The notes below the pieces were generated by a model. The model was not told the DNA's origin. It was given only the letters and a program-made list of their open reading frames with translations, and did not search any database. The position numbers and the translations under genes are program-made. Source: Armillaria gallica (taxonomy: Eukaryota > Basidiomycota > Agaricomycetes > Agaricales > Physalacriaceae). From it: a stretch of 64,000 bases of DNA. Within the stretch, counting starts at the first letter, position 1. Every line of letters begins with the position of its first letter. The stretch covers positions 1,364,001 through 1,428,000 of the forward strand of contig JBANDB010000012.1 of NCBI GenBank assembly GCA_037576215.1, in the 5' to 3' direction. Below, in pieces: positions 10,179 to 22,094 of the stretch.

Positions 10179-10623
10179 GATGAGGGTTGGTGATTATGAA
10201 TCGGGTCTCACATTCTCAAGCAATGTCGATCAGAGGGGTCTGTAACTTGAAGAATATACAGAAGGCTCGGCCGGCAAAACAAGGATGACTTGAAGTACTG
10301 ATGGCCCATCCCGGCAGCCTCCTGCTACACGCGTTGTGCCATGATATGTCGTATCGATGTCGAGCTTGAATTTGACACCCGTTCAATCCTCGCTGTGTAT
10401 ATCCTACATTCCTAGAGCTGCACCTTCATGTGCTTGACCGCTGGAAAATACAGTCTAACATACAGAATCCGTAACCATGGCGGTGTGAAAAAGAAACGCA
10501 CAGTGGTCCCCTGCGTCGGTGGCGGTGGCACTATAGCAGTCAACAAATAGGTTACACTAATCGGTAATAATTTCTAGGGCAAAACTGAGTTCAGAAACAG
10601 GAAAGAACTAAATATATCGAAAA
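10179..10623. other. divergent promoter region
   Basis: Lies between the HNH gene (minus) and the histidine phosphatase gene (plus). No gene or strong promoter motif identified. Confidence 0.4.
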
Positions 10624-11663
10624 ATGGTACGCCAAAGACTTTCCCACGACATTTGTAACGAAAGAAACTTTCCTCTTTTAGACTCACGTGGCTTGACCTC
10701 AGATTCGGAATGTCCGTCGACTTTCTTAGACAGTGACTCTCACCCTGACTTTCACAGTATGAATTCACCAGAAGAGCTTAGCAACAGTGCTGCGTCTGCA
10801 CCAGCAATCGTAGAAGATACTCTGAATCGCTCGAAGAATCCCGAAAACCCAGGGAAATGTCTTATCCTGACATTGGCGCGACACGGACAGGTATGCAATA
10901 TGTTGCTCCATGCTAATATACCCCTTAAATTTCAAAGGCCAAGTCCAATGTCGGGCAGTGTAATAGCTCAGGCAGCGATGATCCTCTCACCGACAGTGGC
11001 CGTTGCCAGGCAGAACAATTGGGCAAGGAGCTATCCTCAACGCACATCGATTATCTCGTATCGTCTCCTTATCTACGAGCTCTAGATACTGCTCGCGCTA
11101 TTGGACGAAACAACATCGAGCGACCTGACTTGAAACCCGAGGAGGATAATCTCATCATAGAGCAGGACCACGGACCCCAGGTCGACGCTGCTCGGAGATC
11201 CGGAAACGAGTATCTCGAATACCAGCTGCGGACTGGGCAAAGCGCTTTCGGATACCCCACTAGCAGTACTCCCCTTCGATCTTACAGTCCTCCCGGAGGC
11301 GAGAGCCTGGACACAGTTTCTTTCCGCGCAAAGATGGCACTGCACTCCTATCTGCGTTCGTATGGTGCAAGCTTTACCTCTATGCCAGACGTCCCCGTGG
11401 ACTCGGCGGATCTGATTGACGGCGTTCCCCATGTTGTCGTGGTCAGCCATAACATCTTCCTAACCGAGTTCTACGAAGCCATGCTTTTCTTCAACGACCC
11501 TTCGCAGAGGTATAACACCCCGGTGCGGTGGAGAACTGCTGGTTGGTATGTATTGTCATTATCATTAATTTATCGACACTCGCTGAATCTTTAAAGGGCG
11601 CGATACATAGTCTTTTACGATCGCGGGCACTTGGAAATTAAAACCATGAAGGAGCCACGTTAG
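10624..11663 (+). CDS. histidine phosphatase family protein
   Basis: Three exons, 10624-10890, 10938-11545 and 11597-11663, with introns of 47 and 51 nt, giving 313 codons. The joined exons 1-2 read LTLARHGQAKSNV, the RHG active-site motif of the phosphoglycerate-mutase-like superfamily, followed by PLTDSGRCQAEQLG and SSPYLRALDTA. The second catalytic His lies in VVVVSHNIF. Exon 3 adds ARYIVFYDRGHLEIK. The first 80 residues are Ser/Pro-rich and likely disordered. The superfamily removes phosphate from small molecules or proteins through a phospho-His intermediate; the substrate cannot be named from sequence alone. Confidence 0.85.
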
Positions 11664-12607
11664 CCGTTATTCAGTTCTTTTGCTTTCACTAAACCGAACA
11701 CCGCTACACTATCCTCTAAGGCGCTGATAGTGCTCAGGTTCCTCTTCCCTCCTCTGTACGTAATGCCTCTCATGTAGTTTGGTCATGGTTGTGTGAAATG
11801 CCTAATCGATCTTCCTCGCGTTCCATGATGAGTGTTGGTGGTAGTTGCGAGCGCAGCGAGTAGAATTGGCCGACATGTGAGAAACCAGTCCAGTGCGGTC
11901 TGCCAAACAGCTACAAATGTCACGGTCCCCGATAACTTTTTTGACGTCATCCTCGTCGTTTCGTCGCGTCATATCTCTTTCGTTTCTTCTCGTATCGCTT
12001 TGAGAATCGAGAGTGCTGTTTTTACGTGTATAAAGAGTGTTTATCTGGCTTTTCAATGGGTGAAAATGGGTACGTTGTCGTCTTTCTGGTTCTTTGTTCC
12101 TGCCGGTATCGTCCGCCCTTGGTTCCTAACCGAAGTCTCCGGTCATATTGTGCTTGTCTGCGCTCGCAAAATGTGGGTACTCTACGGTCCATATTTAGTC
12201 CCTTTACACTAAGTCCCGGCAATATCGTCATAGTCGTCACGGCAAGAGTGTGAGTACTTGAACAAAACAAATGCGAACTATCCTCTTTGTACAGAACCTC
12301 TATATATTCGGGGGGTACAGTCAATATAACAGAATCTAGCAGGTATACAACACCGAGACTCGCTGGCTCCTTGCGAATATCGGATCCGCTTTTCAATGTT
12401 GTCGAAGGGAAGCAGGGCGAGGAAAAAACTTATGCACAGATGTCCCCGACCTTACGACTCGCCTCGCCTCGGTATTGCTTCTTTTCGGGCCATATAAATG
12501 TTCCATTCAGGACAAAATACGAGAATACAGAAAGGATTGGACTGGCGTGCCTCTAAGCATGGCGACATGTCCAAAACAAGGGTTCAACGCAAACTGGGAC
12601 TTGTACG
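11664..12607. other. convergent intergenic region
   Basis: About 940 nt between two convergent genes. I see no gene. A short stretch near 11818 (CGTTCCATGATGAGTGTTGG) resembles the region around the HNH start codon at 10172 and may be a tiny duplicated scrap. Confidence 0.35.
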
Positions 12608-15352
12608 TTAAGGAGGCGGCGGTTGCCTGGCGGAACCGCCTATGGTGCTGCTTTCCAGATCCATACTGCCTTCGGCAGACTCAAAGGTAGACAGCCGACG
12701 CACTCTCTTCTTGATGGAAGGAGCCTCCTCGTCTCCAGAATCTTCTTCGACAGCTGTTTCCTCCCGCGATGGATCGTCAGCTGGGACATGCGATTTTGGT
12801 CGACTGTCGAGGTCTTTCTCCGGAATCTATAGAGGTAACCACATGACGGCAAAACATAATACATCGGTCCAGAGTTAAGACGTACCGGTAAACGGACCAG
12901 GTATGCAAGGAGCGTACAGCAAGCTGAGAACATGAACACGGCCTTGAGACTTGCAGAGTAGGAATCTCGAGCCTTCCTCTGCAAGTCCGGAGGCAGCTCG
13001 TGAATCAGACGTGCTGATTGTCGGATAGATTTAACCCACTGTGGGAAAAAATTAACATAGGAGCAGATGACGTCCAAAAGAAAGCGACCAACTCGTTCAG
13101 CATCAGGGCCATCGATGCGCTTCCGGAGTTCACCATCCAACTTTGTCTGGAAGATAGCAGAGGAAATTGCGACACCTCCTACCTGACCTGTACAGGGTTT
13201 CAGAAAAAGAAGTGGTCGTCATGAATTCACCCACCTATGCCTCGGAATACTTGACCAAACCCAGTGCCAACCGCCATGTGGGATTCTTCGATTATCGTTA
13301 ATTCATGAAGATACCCGGGACTTGGTTCTTACCAGGAAGATGAGCCAACAGAGCAACTACAACGAAAGATGTTAGACAAGGTGAGGATATAAAACACATT
13401 CGTACTTAGCATGGTTTGCAGCACAACGGCATTTCCGAACCCAAGGGGGATCTAAGTGTCAGAAGAACAAACGTAAAGCCGGTGAGGACCATGCAAAAAA
13501 GGATAGCTAAGGAAATCGGAAAGCACCCGACTCGACGTACGATACTTAGCCAAGACTGGATTGGCCCAGAATCCTCTTTCATCTGTAGTATGAGCACAGT
13601 GGCAACGAAAGGGAACAAACCGCAGATAAGGTTGATCGTCTTGTATTTGCCTGTGCGATGCATCATCCAGCCAGCGAAAATTGACCCAGTCGACATGGAT
13701 AGACTGTTGGGCGCCAGATGCAATCCTGAGAAGCGGATGAGAGGGGGTAGTACGAAGAAACTGCGACGTACCAGCGGTGGATGCGCTTGTAAGAAGGACC
13801 GTCTGGAACCACATGGGGAAGAAGAACGTAATAGAAAAGTTACACAGTGCGACAAGAAAATTTGAGCATCCCACGAGCACCGGTATACGTTGTTTCAATA
13901 GAAATGGTGCCAAGACAGGCTCTCGCGCCACTCGAAGTTCGACGATTATGAAGGTGATGAAAAATGTGATTGACAGGATCAGAGGAACAATGACCGTCGG
14001 GTCGGACCACTAAAATTTCAATAATGAGAGGAGATCTCTGCATGTTCATAATTCACTCACAGGTAAGATCGCGTTATAGCGAGTACTGAGGAAGAAGAGG
14101 CAGCTACCCACGGAGATGAGCAAAGACAGACTACCGGCGTAGTCGATGCGCTTTAGAATGTCCTTGGTGCTCTTCCCTCTACCCTGAAGATTATTGTTGT
14201 TAGAATACAATCTCGGATACAAAGTCAGAGAAGCCTACCGATGTCACGTAGCGAAGGTTATACGATGTCAGCACGAACGAGACAGCGAAGAAAGGGACTT
14301 GGATCAGGAAGGCCCAACGCCAACCAAGCCTATAGAGGATAAGTCTGCGTGAGATTTTTTGAGCCTCGGAAACATACCAATCCGTAACAAGTCCTCCTAT
14401 GGGACCACCCAAACCCATTCCAAGCTGGTCAAATGTCAGTTTTCTAGACGTGTAAATCTGATGGAAACCGTTTACCCCATTGAAAACGCTCGCAACTCCT
14501 TGCGTTAAACCTCTTGACTGGAAAAAAAAAAATGAGGGGTAGGGAACGAACCCAGGGACTCGAAACTCACTCGTAGCGAGTACATGTCGCTGATAACAAT
14601 TCTAAGATGAATATTATTAGTCCAAACCTGGAAAAAGTTACTCTTTCCTTACGTCGATGTCGTGAAAATACCGCCACCTCCCACACCAGATATCTGGGGC
14701 ATCCGTAAATACAAATTCGGAGGTCATCGAGAAGACTTACAAATCTAGCGATAATTAGGGTCTCCATATTGGTTGATAGACCGCATGCAAGCGTCCCCAG
14801 GGCGGCGAAAAGCACCGCCAGCTGATTCGCTCCTCTTCGACCCATGACATTGCAAAGACGGCCGTAAAGTGGAGTAAATGTGCATGTAGCGAGTAGGTAC
14901 CTGCGAAGCTCGTGTTCGAATCAACGGTATAGCAGACGTTGAAAGTACTGACGATGTCCCGAGCCAACTAGCCTGATGTGATTTATGAAAACTGGACGAG
15001 ATAGAGGGAAGCACTGGCCAAAATGTTAGTCCCTCCAAAAATCCATGACCGACTGTTCACTTACTTGTTGGTACTAGGGTGACTATATGAAACATTTGTG
15101 AGACTGAAACTATGTGAGAACAAAACCTTCACGTACGATTGAGAGACTTTGAAAGGGTATAATTAGTGGGCTATTTTATTAAATAATAAGGAATGAACTC
15201 ACCGACAGAAACGTAGCAGCCCATATTCCTGCTAAGATACCGTACCGCGTAGAGGGCGATATCTCGAGGGGACCTAGTGGGTGCTTCTCTTCAGATGTCT
15301 CGTCGACATTTTTCGGGAGCAAGGGATCTCGTTCAGTAAATTCTGTGGGCAT
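12608..15352 (-). CDS. MFS transporter, DHA2/vacuolar basic amino acid type
   Basis: Intron-rich gene reading MPTEFTERDPLLP... to ...GGSARQPPPP. The N-terminal ERDPLLP stretch fits vacuolar-sorting dileucine-like MFS proteins. Motif A is visible as GRLCNVMGRRG, and motif C-like sequence as GLGMGLGGPIGGLV. TM segments include LFAALGTLACGLS, FLIQVPFFAVSFVL and GSIFAGWMM. The C-terminal 70 residues are acidic/Ser-rich (REETAVEEDSGDEEAPS). DHA2 proteins are proton antiporters for drugs or basic amino acids, often with 14 TMs. Exon 1 (15203-15352) is followed by exons of only 10 nt (15137-15146) and 18 nt (15065-15082), then exon 4 starts at 15013; together they read FLS-SLNLTLVPTM-LPSISSSF. Substrate unknown. 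Confidence 0.85.
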
Positions 15353-16775
15353 CAAGAGGTCGTTACAAAGTGACGGGTACAATGGAGCAGGATGGAGCAG
15401 GGTAAAAATTTGTGCCGTTAAGAGCTCAGGGGATTATTTCGGAGTTTAAAAGAACGATCACATGACCTCAAAGCTGATAATTACAGACGCTTACTAATAG
15501 GCACTACTGAAATAGACTAAAATTCGCAGGCGGCAAACTGCGGCAAATACAAAATTAACCGCGGCTTCTCGGACTAGGCTTGGACTAGACACAACCTGTA
15601 GGACATTTACCACCTGAGTGAGTGAAGTTGCACCGCGGAATTCACGAGGCTCTTATTTCATCCAATTAACCTTCATGACGCTCACATGCTATTTTTGTTG
15701 ATTGAACTCAAGGAAAGGCTCGAGTCTTCGTCTACGGTGAATACTTAACTGAGCGCATCATTCATGTTGCATTTCTGATCCAAGCCGTCGTCGCTCATAC
15801 TTTTGATTCTGATTTAATCTAGGAAACGATCAGGCAGGAATAGCTACGGCATTTATAGATGAGCGCCTTTGTGAGCTTTACTAAAGTACCCGACAGATAC
15901 GGTATACCATGGCCCGTGCGAGCCACCGATATTGGTAAAGGGAAATACGCGACAAATTATGCAGTCAGTGGTCATTCCAGACTCCAGAAGCTATACTAGC
16001 GTGTCATTTGCATGGTTCGTTTTAGTTGACGAGGATTTTTAGTACACCGGCACCGTTCATTCCGCATGTCCAGTTTTGTAGTGTGAGTCGCGGTACCGAT
16101 GGGACCCAGGTTAGATGCCGTAAGGGTGTTTATCCTCAAAGTGACGAATCTGCCTCTCTAAGACTCTTCGATAACTTATGTAGATTCTCGATACAATAGT
16201 GATAAGTAATTACTAGACAATTGCTCATCGACGTCGTCGATCATCGGAGTGCAAAATCAAATCAAATAAAGCGACCCTGCCAAACATACTATTTTGGCAT
16301 GGTCCCCGACCTTCCCTAACTCAATACCTACTAACGACGAACACCAGGGTGCAGTTTCGCTGACAGCTTGAGAGTGCCGAGTGCGGTGGGACGGTCATCT
16401 CGGTCTAACGAGTCAAAAGCTCCGAGTCGGGAAAGCGTTCGAACTTGATCCGTGCGACTGTGGCCGATCAGGTACAAGCTCCGGTATCAAAACATGCCCG
16501 TAGCAGCTATGAACAACCGTTCAACAACATAGCAAATCCAGCTTCACTACGAGCTGTCAGGAGAGAAAGACCCAACTCCATTGGATTGATCTACTTTACA
16601 GACCAGTACGTATTAAGCCCCCCAAATAACTAGCCCCAGCAGGTTCTTTTGGTAGTGCACTCTATCGTGGGGTCTGGGTAAGTAGGTCTAGTCTAATTCT
16701 ACGGTAATAATGAAAGATTCTAAGAAACAGAATAAATATACCTCCCTCCTTAATGGTGGGGGCCTAAAGGCATCT
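15353..16775. other. intergenic, no gene seen
   Basis: Upstream of the MFS gene. A weak plus-strand open frame at 16445-16633 has no recognisable content. Nothing else supported. Confidence 0.35.
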
Positions 16776-17292
16776 TTAGCGGCGGTACTGCATAGCCTGG
16801 CAGCAGGAGGGGCAATACCCGTCGATGTTGGGGGCTATGATTACAAATATCAGCGCGCAAGAAGAGAAGAGACATAGAAGATGTCGTACAATATTGCTCG
16901 GGATATCGGCGACTGTAATACAGCGATTAGTATGAGTTACTGTGGAGACCCATGATGGACGTACTATTGCCAACAGGTTTGATGGCAAGAAGGCGGCCTG
17001 CAGTTCGCGGGGTGGAATGGGCTGAATTTGCAGTTGGCCTGTTCGCATGAAACCTAGAAAGTGGCGCGAAAAGTGAGTCCTGAGGGGGTTCGGAGATCGG
17101 CGAACTGGTGGTCATACAGTTTCCTCAGGCTAGATCAGGAGCGGGTCAGTAAGAGCGGGTCACGTCGGGAAAAGAAAGACATACGAGATTTTCAGCATGA
17201 CCACATCTGAGGTAGACGTTTCTGACTCTGGAAAGATTGTGAGAAGAGCAGAGGAAGCACCGAGAAGGTGCTTACTGGCGACGGCGACACAT
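16776..17292 (-). CDS. small Cys-rich MCRRR-type protein
   Basis: Six exons: 17276-17292, 17185-17227, 17118-17129 (12 nt), 16965-17053, 16890-16912 and 16776-16834, totalling 80 codons. The joined product starts MCRRRQVRNVYLRCGHAENL and continues with VSCEQANCKFSPFHPANC, then SCHQTCWQYRRYPEQYS and DGYCPSCCQ. It has eleven Cys in paired CxxC/CxxxC-like spacing with His, suggesting metal binding, perhaps a small zinc-ribbon-like fold. I recall similar short MCRRR...CGH...CKFS.HP..C...CWQ proteins as widespread in Agaricomycetes, function unknown. All five introns are 48-64 nt with GT-AG ends, which supports the model strongly. Confidence 0.8.
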
Positions 17293-18824
17293 TGTGTGAG
17301 TGTTTTGAAGAGAAGACGAGGGTGTAACGGTGAGATTGAGAGGTGACGGTGAAGATGGAATATCCCAGAGATATTCCTCTCTTTTTATACGATGCTCGAT
17401 GATCTAATGATTCATGGGCGGTCATACAAAAGATACAACGCATTCGAGACGGTCAAGAGGATCATCGCCCACGAGCCATATCAGGAAAGGCGCTGTCAGG
17501 AGTAAATAAACAAGCCTGGAGAGCGCCGTATCCATCACGGGAGGCTACTAAGCTGTAATCGTCGTACCTCATCTCCCAATGATCCACCCTCTTACAAGTC
17601 AACACGCAGCCAAGAAGTTCAACCAGTGTCCTGCGCGAAACGTCGTCATTAGCTACATAGGTGAAGACAGATAAAACACGGTGATACCCTGCAGCGCCAA
17701 AACGTCATCACGACTCTGTTGATGTGTGTATCGTATGTTTGTTCGATTCAGTAGGGACAATCAGATGCATTAGGACGACGACATAGACGTGGGGATCACT
17801 GCGATCAGATCCAGTAAGTGTGGGCAACAATGTTCTGTACTGCGATACAGTATGATTTCGGTCCGTAGCCCCTCGGGTCACTGATGAAGGTCAAAGCCAC
17901 ATTTGCGAAGGGTCACAAAGAATCCGGAGAGTGGAAGTCCGGGCAGTTCACAACAACATTTTTGAGCTGATGGGAAAACCAGGAAGAGAGCTTGGCGTGG
18001 TCTATAGCGCACGGCTGAATTATTTCAGAAAGAGAGGTCGAGTAGGGGATCCTGAAGGTCCTCGAGATAACACTAAACCCGGAATCATCGGACTTTGAAT
18101 GTATATGTCCAAAGAAATTATGTAGGAGCAATGCGAGTGGTGTTTGTAAGCCGACAAACGCGGACAATCAAGAGACCTCGCTAGAAAGATCTAAGGAATA
18201 CAAGGACGACGGATGCCTGTTCCAGCTCGCGTTCCGCGAAACCTGTACAGAGTCCGACCGACGCATCCCTGTGATGATAATAGATGCGTGCGATCAACAG
18301 TCTCGATACAGGAACGGATATCACAGAAATCGTCGCGGTTTTGGGGGCTGATCCCACTCACGCTCCAGGCTCCACTCTTGAGAGGCCGCCCGGGTGCACG
18401 TGTAGCTTGATAAACAGAAGAAATGAGAATGTCAGCGCCAGACGGATATAGCATAGATCCTATAGCACACGTTTACCAGAGACACGGCCGACATGCAACG
18501 ACAGGAAATATCGGGCGTTGAAATTCTGTATAAAGCCCTCCCGGAACAGATTTGGTCCGGCGTTTTGTAAGAACAGTGCCACGAAGCGAAAGCTGAGGGC
18601 CGACTATCTGAGTTCAGAATATCACGGCAGTGACATATCTGGTTTTCCATGCAGGTAGGATCGATGCTGTTTGCCTCTGACATTCTTAATCGTCGCCAGG
18701 AGGAAGGTGGCTGAAGCTGAGAGAGAGGGCCGGCTATCAAAGGACATCGATCGTCTGACTAAGCAATCAACTCCGAGACCCTTACTGTCACTAACCCAAC
18801 CCACGTTCTAAGCCGGTGTCCTTC
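17293..18824. other. intergenic, no supported gene
   Basis: Minus-strand open frames between about 17900 and 18740 do not join into a recognisable protein. A short gene beginning MRRSDSVQVSRN near 18270 is possible but unsupported. Confidence 0.3.
17382..17389 (-). promoter_or_regulatory. TATA element of the Cys-rich gene
   Basis: TATAAAAA on the minus strand, about 90 nt before the ATG at 17292. Confidence 0.45.
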
Positions 18825-19376
18825 ATGGCAGCTGCCTCTGGAATAGCAGGGGAAAAAAGCAAGGGCAAAAGGCCCAAAAGATTTCTGGAATCACAGGTAT
18901 CAAACGCCCACATTCAGCTCTCACTTTTTTCGGTTAGTTGATCTGTCTTTTTCGCACAGGACACCCTTGACCTTGCAGTATCCATCGGGGAACTGCAAGA
19001 ATCCAAATCTAAGGGCCGATCTGACAAGCGCCATACACAGGTACGTCGATGTGGTATTTTGACCCGAGAGCACGTTCTGATCATCACACAGCTTATGCGC
19101 CCGGAAAGTACAAGGACTGAGAAGCAGTCATCCAAAAGTAGACTTGTGCGCTCGAAAAAATTCCTATTGCATCTTTCCGTTAATCATTTCAGAGTGCAGA
19201 AGGAGAAAAAGGCCATCTTGGCAGCTCAGCGCTCGAAGCTCAAGAAAGAGAAGGCAAAGTCCCGGAAACAAATAGGATCACACGGCGCTGGCACAGGCCA
19301 CAAAACAGGTAACGACGAGAAAGAACAACCATCCACGGATCGTTCAGCTCCGCGGAAACGTGTTTCATTCGCATAG
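18825..19376 (+). CDS. small basic protein, unknown
   Basis: Exons 18825-18896, 18960-19040 and 19092-19376 join in frame across introns of 63 and 51 nt. The product starts MAAASGIAGEKSKGKRPKRF, continues DTLDLAVSIGELQESKSKG, and ends in a Lys-rich helix (LKKEKAKSRKQ) and APRKRVSFA. A further in-frame intron near 19150-19203 is possible, removing the LSVNHF-containing segment. The composition suggests a nuclear or nucleolar protein, for example a ribosome-biogenesis or chromatin factor, but I cannot name a family. Confidence 0.6.
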
Positions 19377-20336
19377 GTAGGTCTGATATATAATTGGGAG
19401 GCATCACTTCTAACTACCGTTTCATTTGTCGTAGCTGCGAGAGACTTATTTACGGCTCCGTTGTGTCTAGGAGGCGACCGACGGGTCCTAGACACCGATG
19501 GGCAACTTCCCTTGGCGATTTTGACCGCAATTTGAAGCATGCATTGTAGGTGATGGGGCTAGTTATGGTCGGATGAAACTGGTGAGGTAATGAGGCTTCT
19601 AAGGTGTAAATCTGTCGACATTGATTAATTGCTCAGAAGCCCCGATGCACGTAAATCTAGGGGGCAGTATTAATTCAGTACGGGTTAGTCTTCATGATAG
19701 CTCAAGTGCAATATCTGGATGCTCAGTTCAGTGCATTGCAAACCTAAGCCCGGCTGTGTTGGCTATTAGACTCCTCCGTGTGAAAGATGTCTTTTGTGGA
19801 TCTGATGTATTTGCCACATACTTGGATTCTCCGAACTCAGCAACTGCTATATGTTCCCCGAGGAGGTCAGTACTGTTTTGCAGCTGGCTGTCCCAGATGA
19901 GGTGCATCGCATGTTCAAGTAATCTATAGCTATTCCGCAGTTGCCCATTCCAAGAGCGGTGCCGAGATGACTCGGTGGTATTTTTCATAAACTACTGCGA
20001 AGGAGCATCATTGATAAGTGTTGCCAACGGTTTACGGAAGGTTCGGGCTGGAGTACTACTACCATCATAAATTGTCTACTTTATCAACACAGGATGGTCT
20101 TTACTCAGCCGAGGTATAATCCAAGTTTTAGAATTTTTGATTGATAATGTAGTGTCTCAAAGACCCTCAGTACACTGAAAAGCCGACGAATGTGGCTGGG
20201 GTCGAAAGGATACGTCAAAGTTTCTTCTCTATTCTAATCGTTTCCCTAGCATTTGGCTGGCACAAATAAGTTGCCTGCTAAGTGTGGTGGTGATACAAGA
20301 AAGAGGATAATATATCGGAGAACGTCCGGAGGACCC
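19377..20336. other. intergenic, includes a dispersed repeat stretch
   Basis: No gene seen. The stretch about 20210-20300 resembles 31490-31580, as described in the findings. Confidence 0.35.
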
Positions 20337-22094
20337 TTAAGTGCTCTTCTCGCTGCTAGCACTCGCCAGAACTTCAGGTTTCAACCACGTAGCATAGTCT
20401 ACGTCGCCATCCCTCCGCCTGTAAATATCGTCGTCCTCATCCCCACTCATATCAACATCTCTGGCTAAGAATTTATCCAGTTCGTTGACGTTTCGTTCCA
20501 CATCCACCTGGGAATTATATCCTAATTGAGAGCCCTGGAGCTGTGTGGATGCAAAAGGTGGCTTAAATGCCCCAGCATCATACGTAAAGTCAGGGAGCCC
20601 GGCTCCATCGCCGTCATCAGAATCCTCGTCAGCGATAGATGATAGCGACTTGGCAGGCGATATGAAGTCGACGTCCACATCCATGTCTATGTCCAGGTCC
20701 ACACTCATAGGCTCCTCCGGTACAATTGGGGCCGGAGCCTTGACGGGAGATCGTGGTTTGGAAAAAACGCGTCCTTTGCCCTTGGGTGTCTTTTTAGCCG
20801 AGGCGAGGAGCTCTGTTAGCGTCGGTAGGTTTTTTTTCTGAGGCGTCGTCAGGACTGCCGTTTGTTGCCTCCTGGCAACTACATCAGCCAATGGGGAAGC
20901 CTCCATAGCATCGCTAGAACCCGAAGGCGGGGGCTCTGTTCGCACGTGCTTCGAAGGTCCATCGGGCGTCGTAGAATGTTGTCTCTTAAGCAGGGTTAGC
21001 CCTGGGATTTGGAATGACTCTGAGCGGCGGATAGCACTCTGTTCTGGAGTAGTAGATAGGGGTGGGGGGTTCGCACTGGGCGAAGATGGTGGGGATGACG
21101 AGGGAACAAAGACAATGGGGGGAGGTTTCTTTCGTCCAAGGTCCGGTGGAGTAGAAGTCTCTAGCATCGTAGGAAACGAAGGTGGGAAAAAGGCCTGATA
21201 TCTCGACTTAGCCGCAGCTTTTGATAATTCGAACAAATCACTACTAACCGTCTCGGAAACATCATTGATGTTTGCTTTGGCTGCAGAAACCATGCCGATG
21301 TCTCCATTGCCAGGCGCGTACGTGTCGTCTGATTTATCTTTTGGTGCTGGAGACGACCTCTTTTTTGCAGCATCTGTCACTTTGCTGCGCTTCGAGACGG
21401 TAAATCCTAATGGAGACGGATCCTTGAGATCACGAATCTTTGGAACTTTGGTAGCAGAAGAGCCGGCCTTGCTTGCGCCCTTTGAGCTGGATTTTGCTGC
21501 AGGAGAATCGACCTCTGTCTTGTCCTTCGACTTGGCCCTAGATTTTGCCCGACCTGGCAGTGGCTCCGTGTCGTCCACAGGTAGGTCAGCATGAATGACA
21601 ACATCCTTCTGCCAGTTCTCCACTTTGCTCTTCAACAATTTCTCAGCTTCTCTCCGTTTCTCCCACTCGAACCACTCCTCTTCCGTGTCCAACAAAACGA
21701 ATCCACCAGGTCCAGGCGTCGCCTCCTCTCCATCGGTGCGGACTCCGATCCACCGCTTGCCTGCACGGGTGGAACCAAGTCGGAGAAGTTCTGTCAAACG
21801 AGACCATTTGCCGTCCGCAGGATCTCCGTTGCTGTATTCAAGAGCTTCGATAACGCGGTCGTGTAGTACACGCACACGTTGCTGAGCATCGTCGTCAAGG
21901 TCAGAGCCACAATCAGATGCTGGAATTTCTTCCAGTCCAGCAAGCGCTATATGATGTTGAGATAGTTGGTCCAGATATGCCGACGGTGAGCGGTGTCCAG
22001 ATGCCACGGACGACGACATTGAGGAAGAAAACGGGCTAGAATAGAATACTGGAGTATAGGGCGTCTTGGATGGCTTGAAAGGCCTTGCAGTCAT
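20337..22094 (-). CDS. large disordered, probably nuclear protein
   Basis: Single exon of 585 codons starting MTARPFKPSKTPYTP. The frame stays open 33 codons upstream, but that part covers a TATTTATA-like sequence and is probably leader. Residues about 40-170 may be folded (QRVRVLHDRVIEALEY, WSRLTELLRLG, EEEWFEWEKRREAEKLL). The rest is Ser/Pro/Lys-rich with repeated SP and PPP motifs, a KAKSKDK-type basic patch and an acidic C-terminal third (DLDIDMDVDVDF). This looks like a phosphorylated nuclear regulator. I do not recognise the family. Confidence 0.7.
   Translation of the reverse strand: MTARPFKPSKTPYTPVFYSSPFSSSMSSSVASGHRSPSAYLDQLSQHHIALAGLEEIPASDCGSDLDDDAQQRVRVLHDRVIEALEYSNGDPADGKWSRLTELLRLGSTRAGKRWIGVRTDGEEATPGPGGFVLLDTEEEWFEWEKRREAEKLLKSKVENWQKDVVIHADLPVDDTEPLPGRAKSRAKSKDKTEVDSPAAKSSSKGASKAGSSATKVPKIRDLKDPSPLGFTVSKRSKVTDAAKKRSSPAPKDKSDDTYAPGNGDIGMVSAAKANINDVSETVSSDLFELSKAAAKSRYQAFFPPSFPTMLETSTPPDLGRKKPPPIVFVPSSSPPSSPSANPPPLSTTPEQSAIRRSESFQIPGLTLLKRQHSTTPDGPSKHVRTEPPPSGSSDAMEASPLADVVARRQQTAVLTTPQKKNLPTLTELLASAKKTPKGKGRVFSKPRSPVKAPAPIVPEEPMSVDLDIDMDVDVDFISPAKSLSSIADEDSDDGDGAGLPDFTYDAGAFKPPFASTQLQGSQLGYNSQVDVERNVNELDKFLARDVDMSGDEDDDIYRRRDGDVDYATWLKPEVLASASSEKST

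Noticed and set aside
13416..13865. 149-codon plus-strand open frame
   Set aside because: Antisense to exons of the MFS transporter whose translation shows family motifs; its own translation is unrecognisable.
14500..14590. Possible tRNA around the GGTAGGGAACGAACCC stretch
   Set aside because: No cloverleaf or T-loop consensus could be formed and it lies within the transporter gene.
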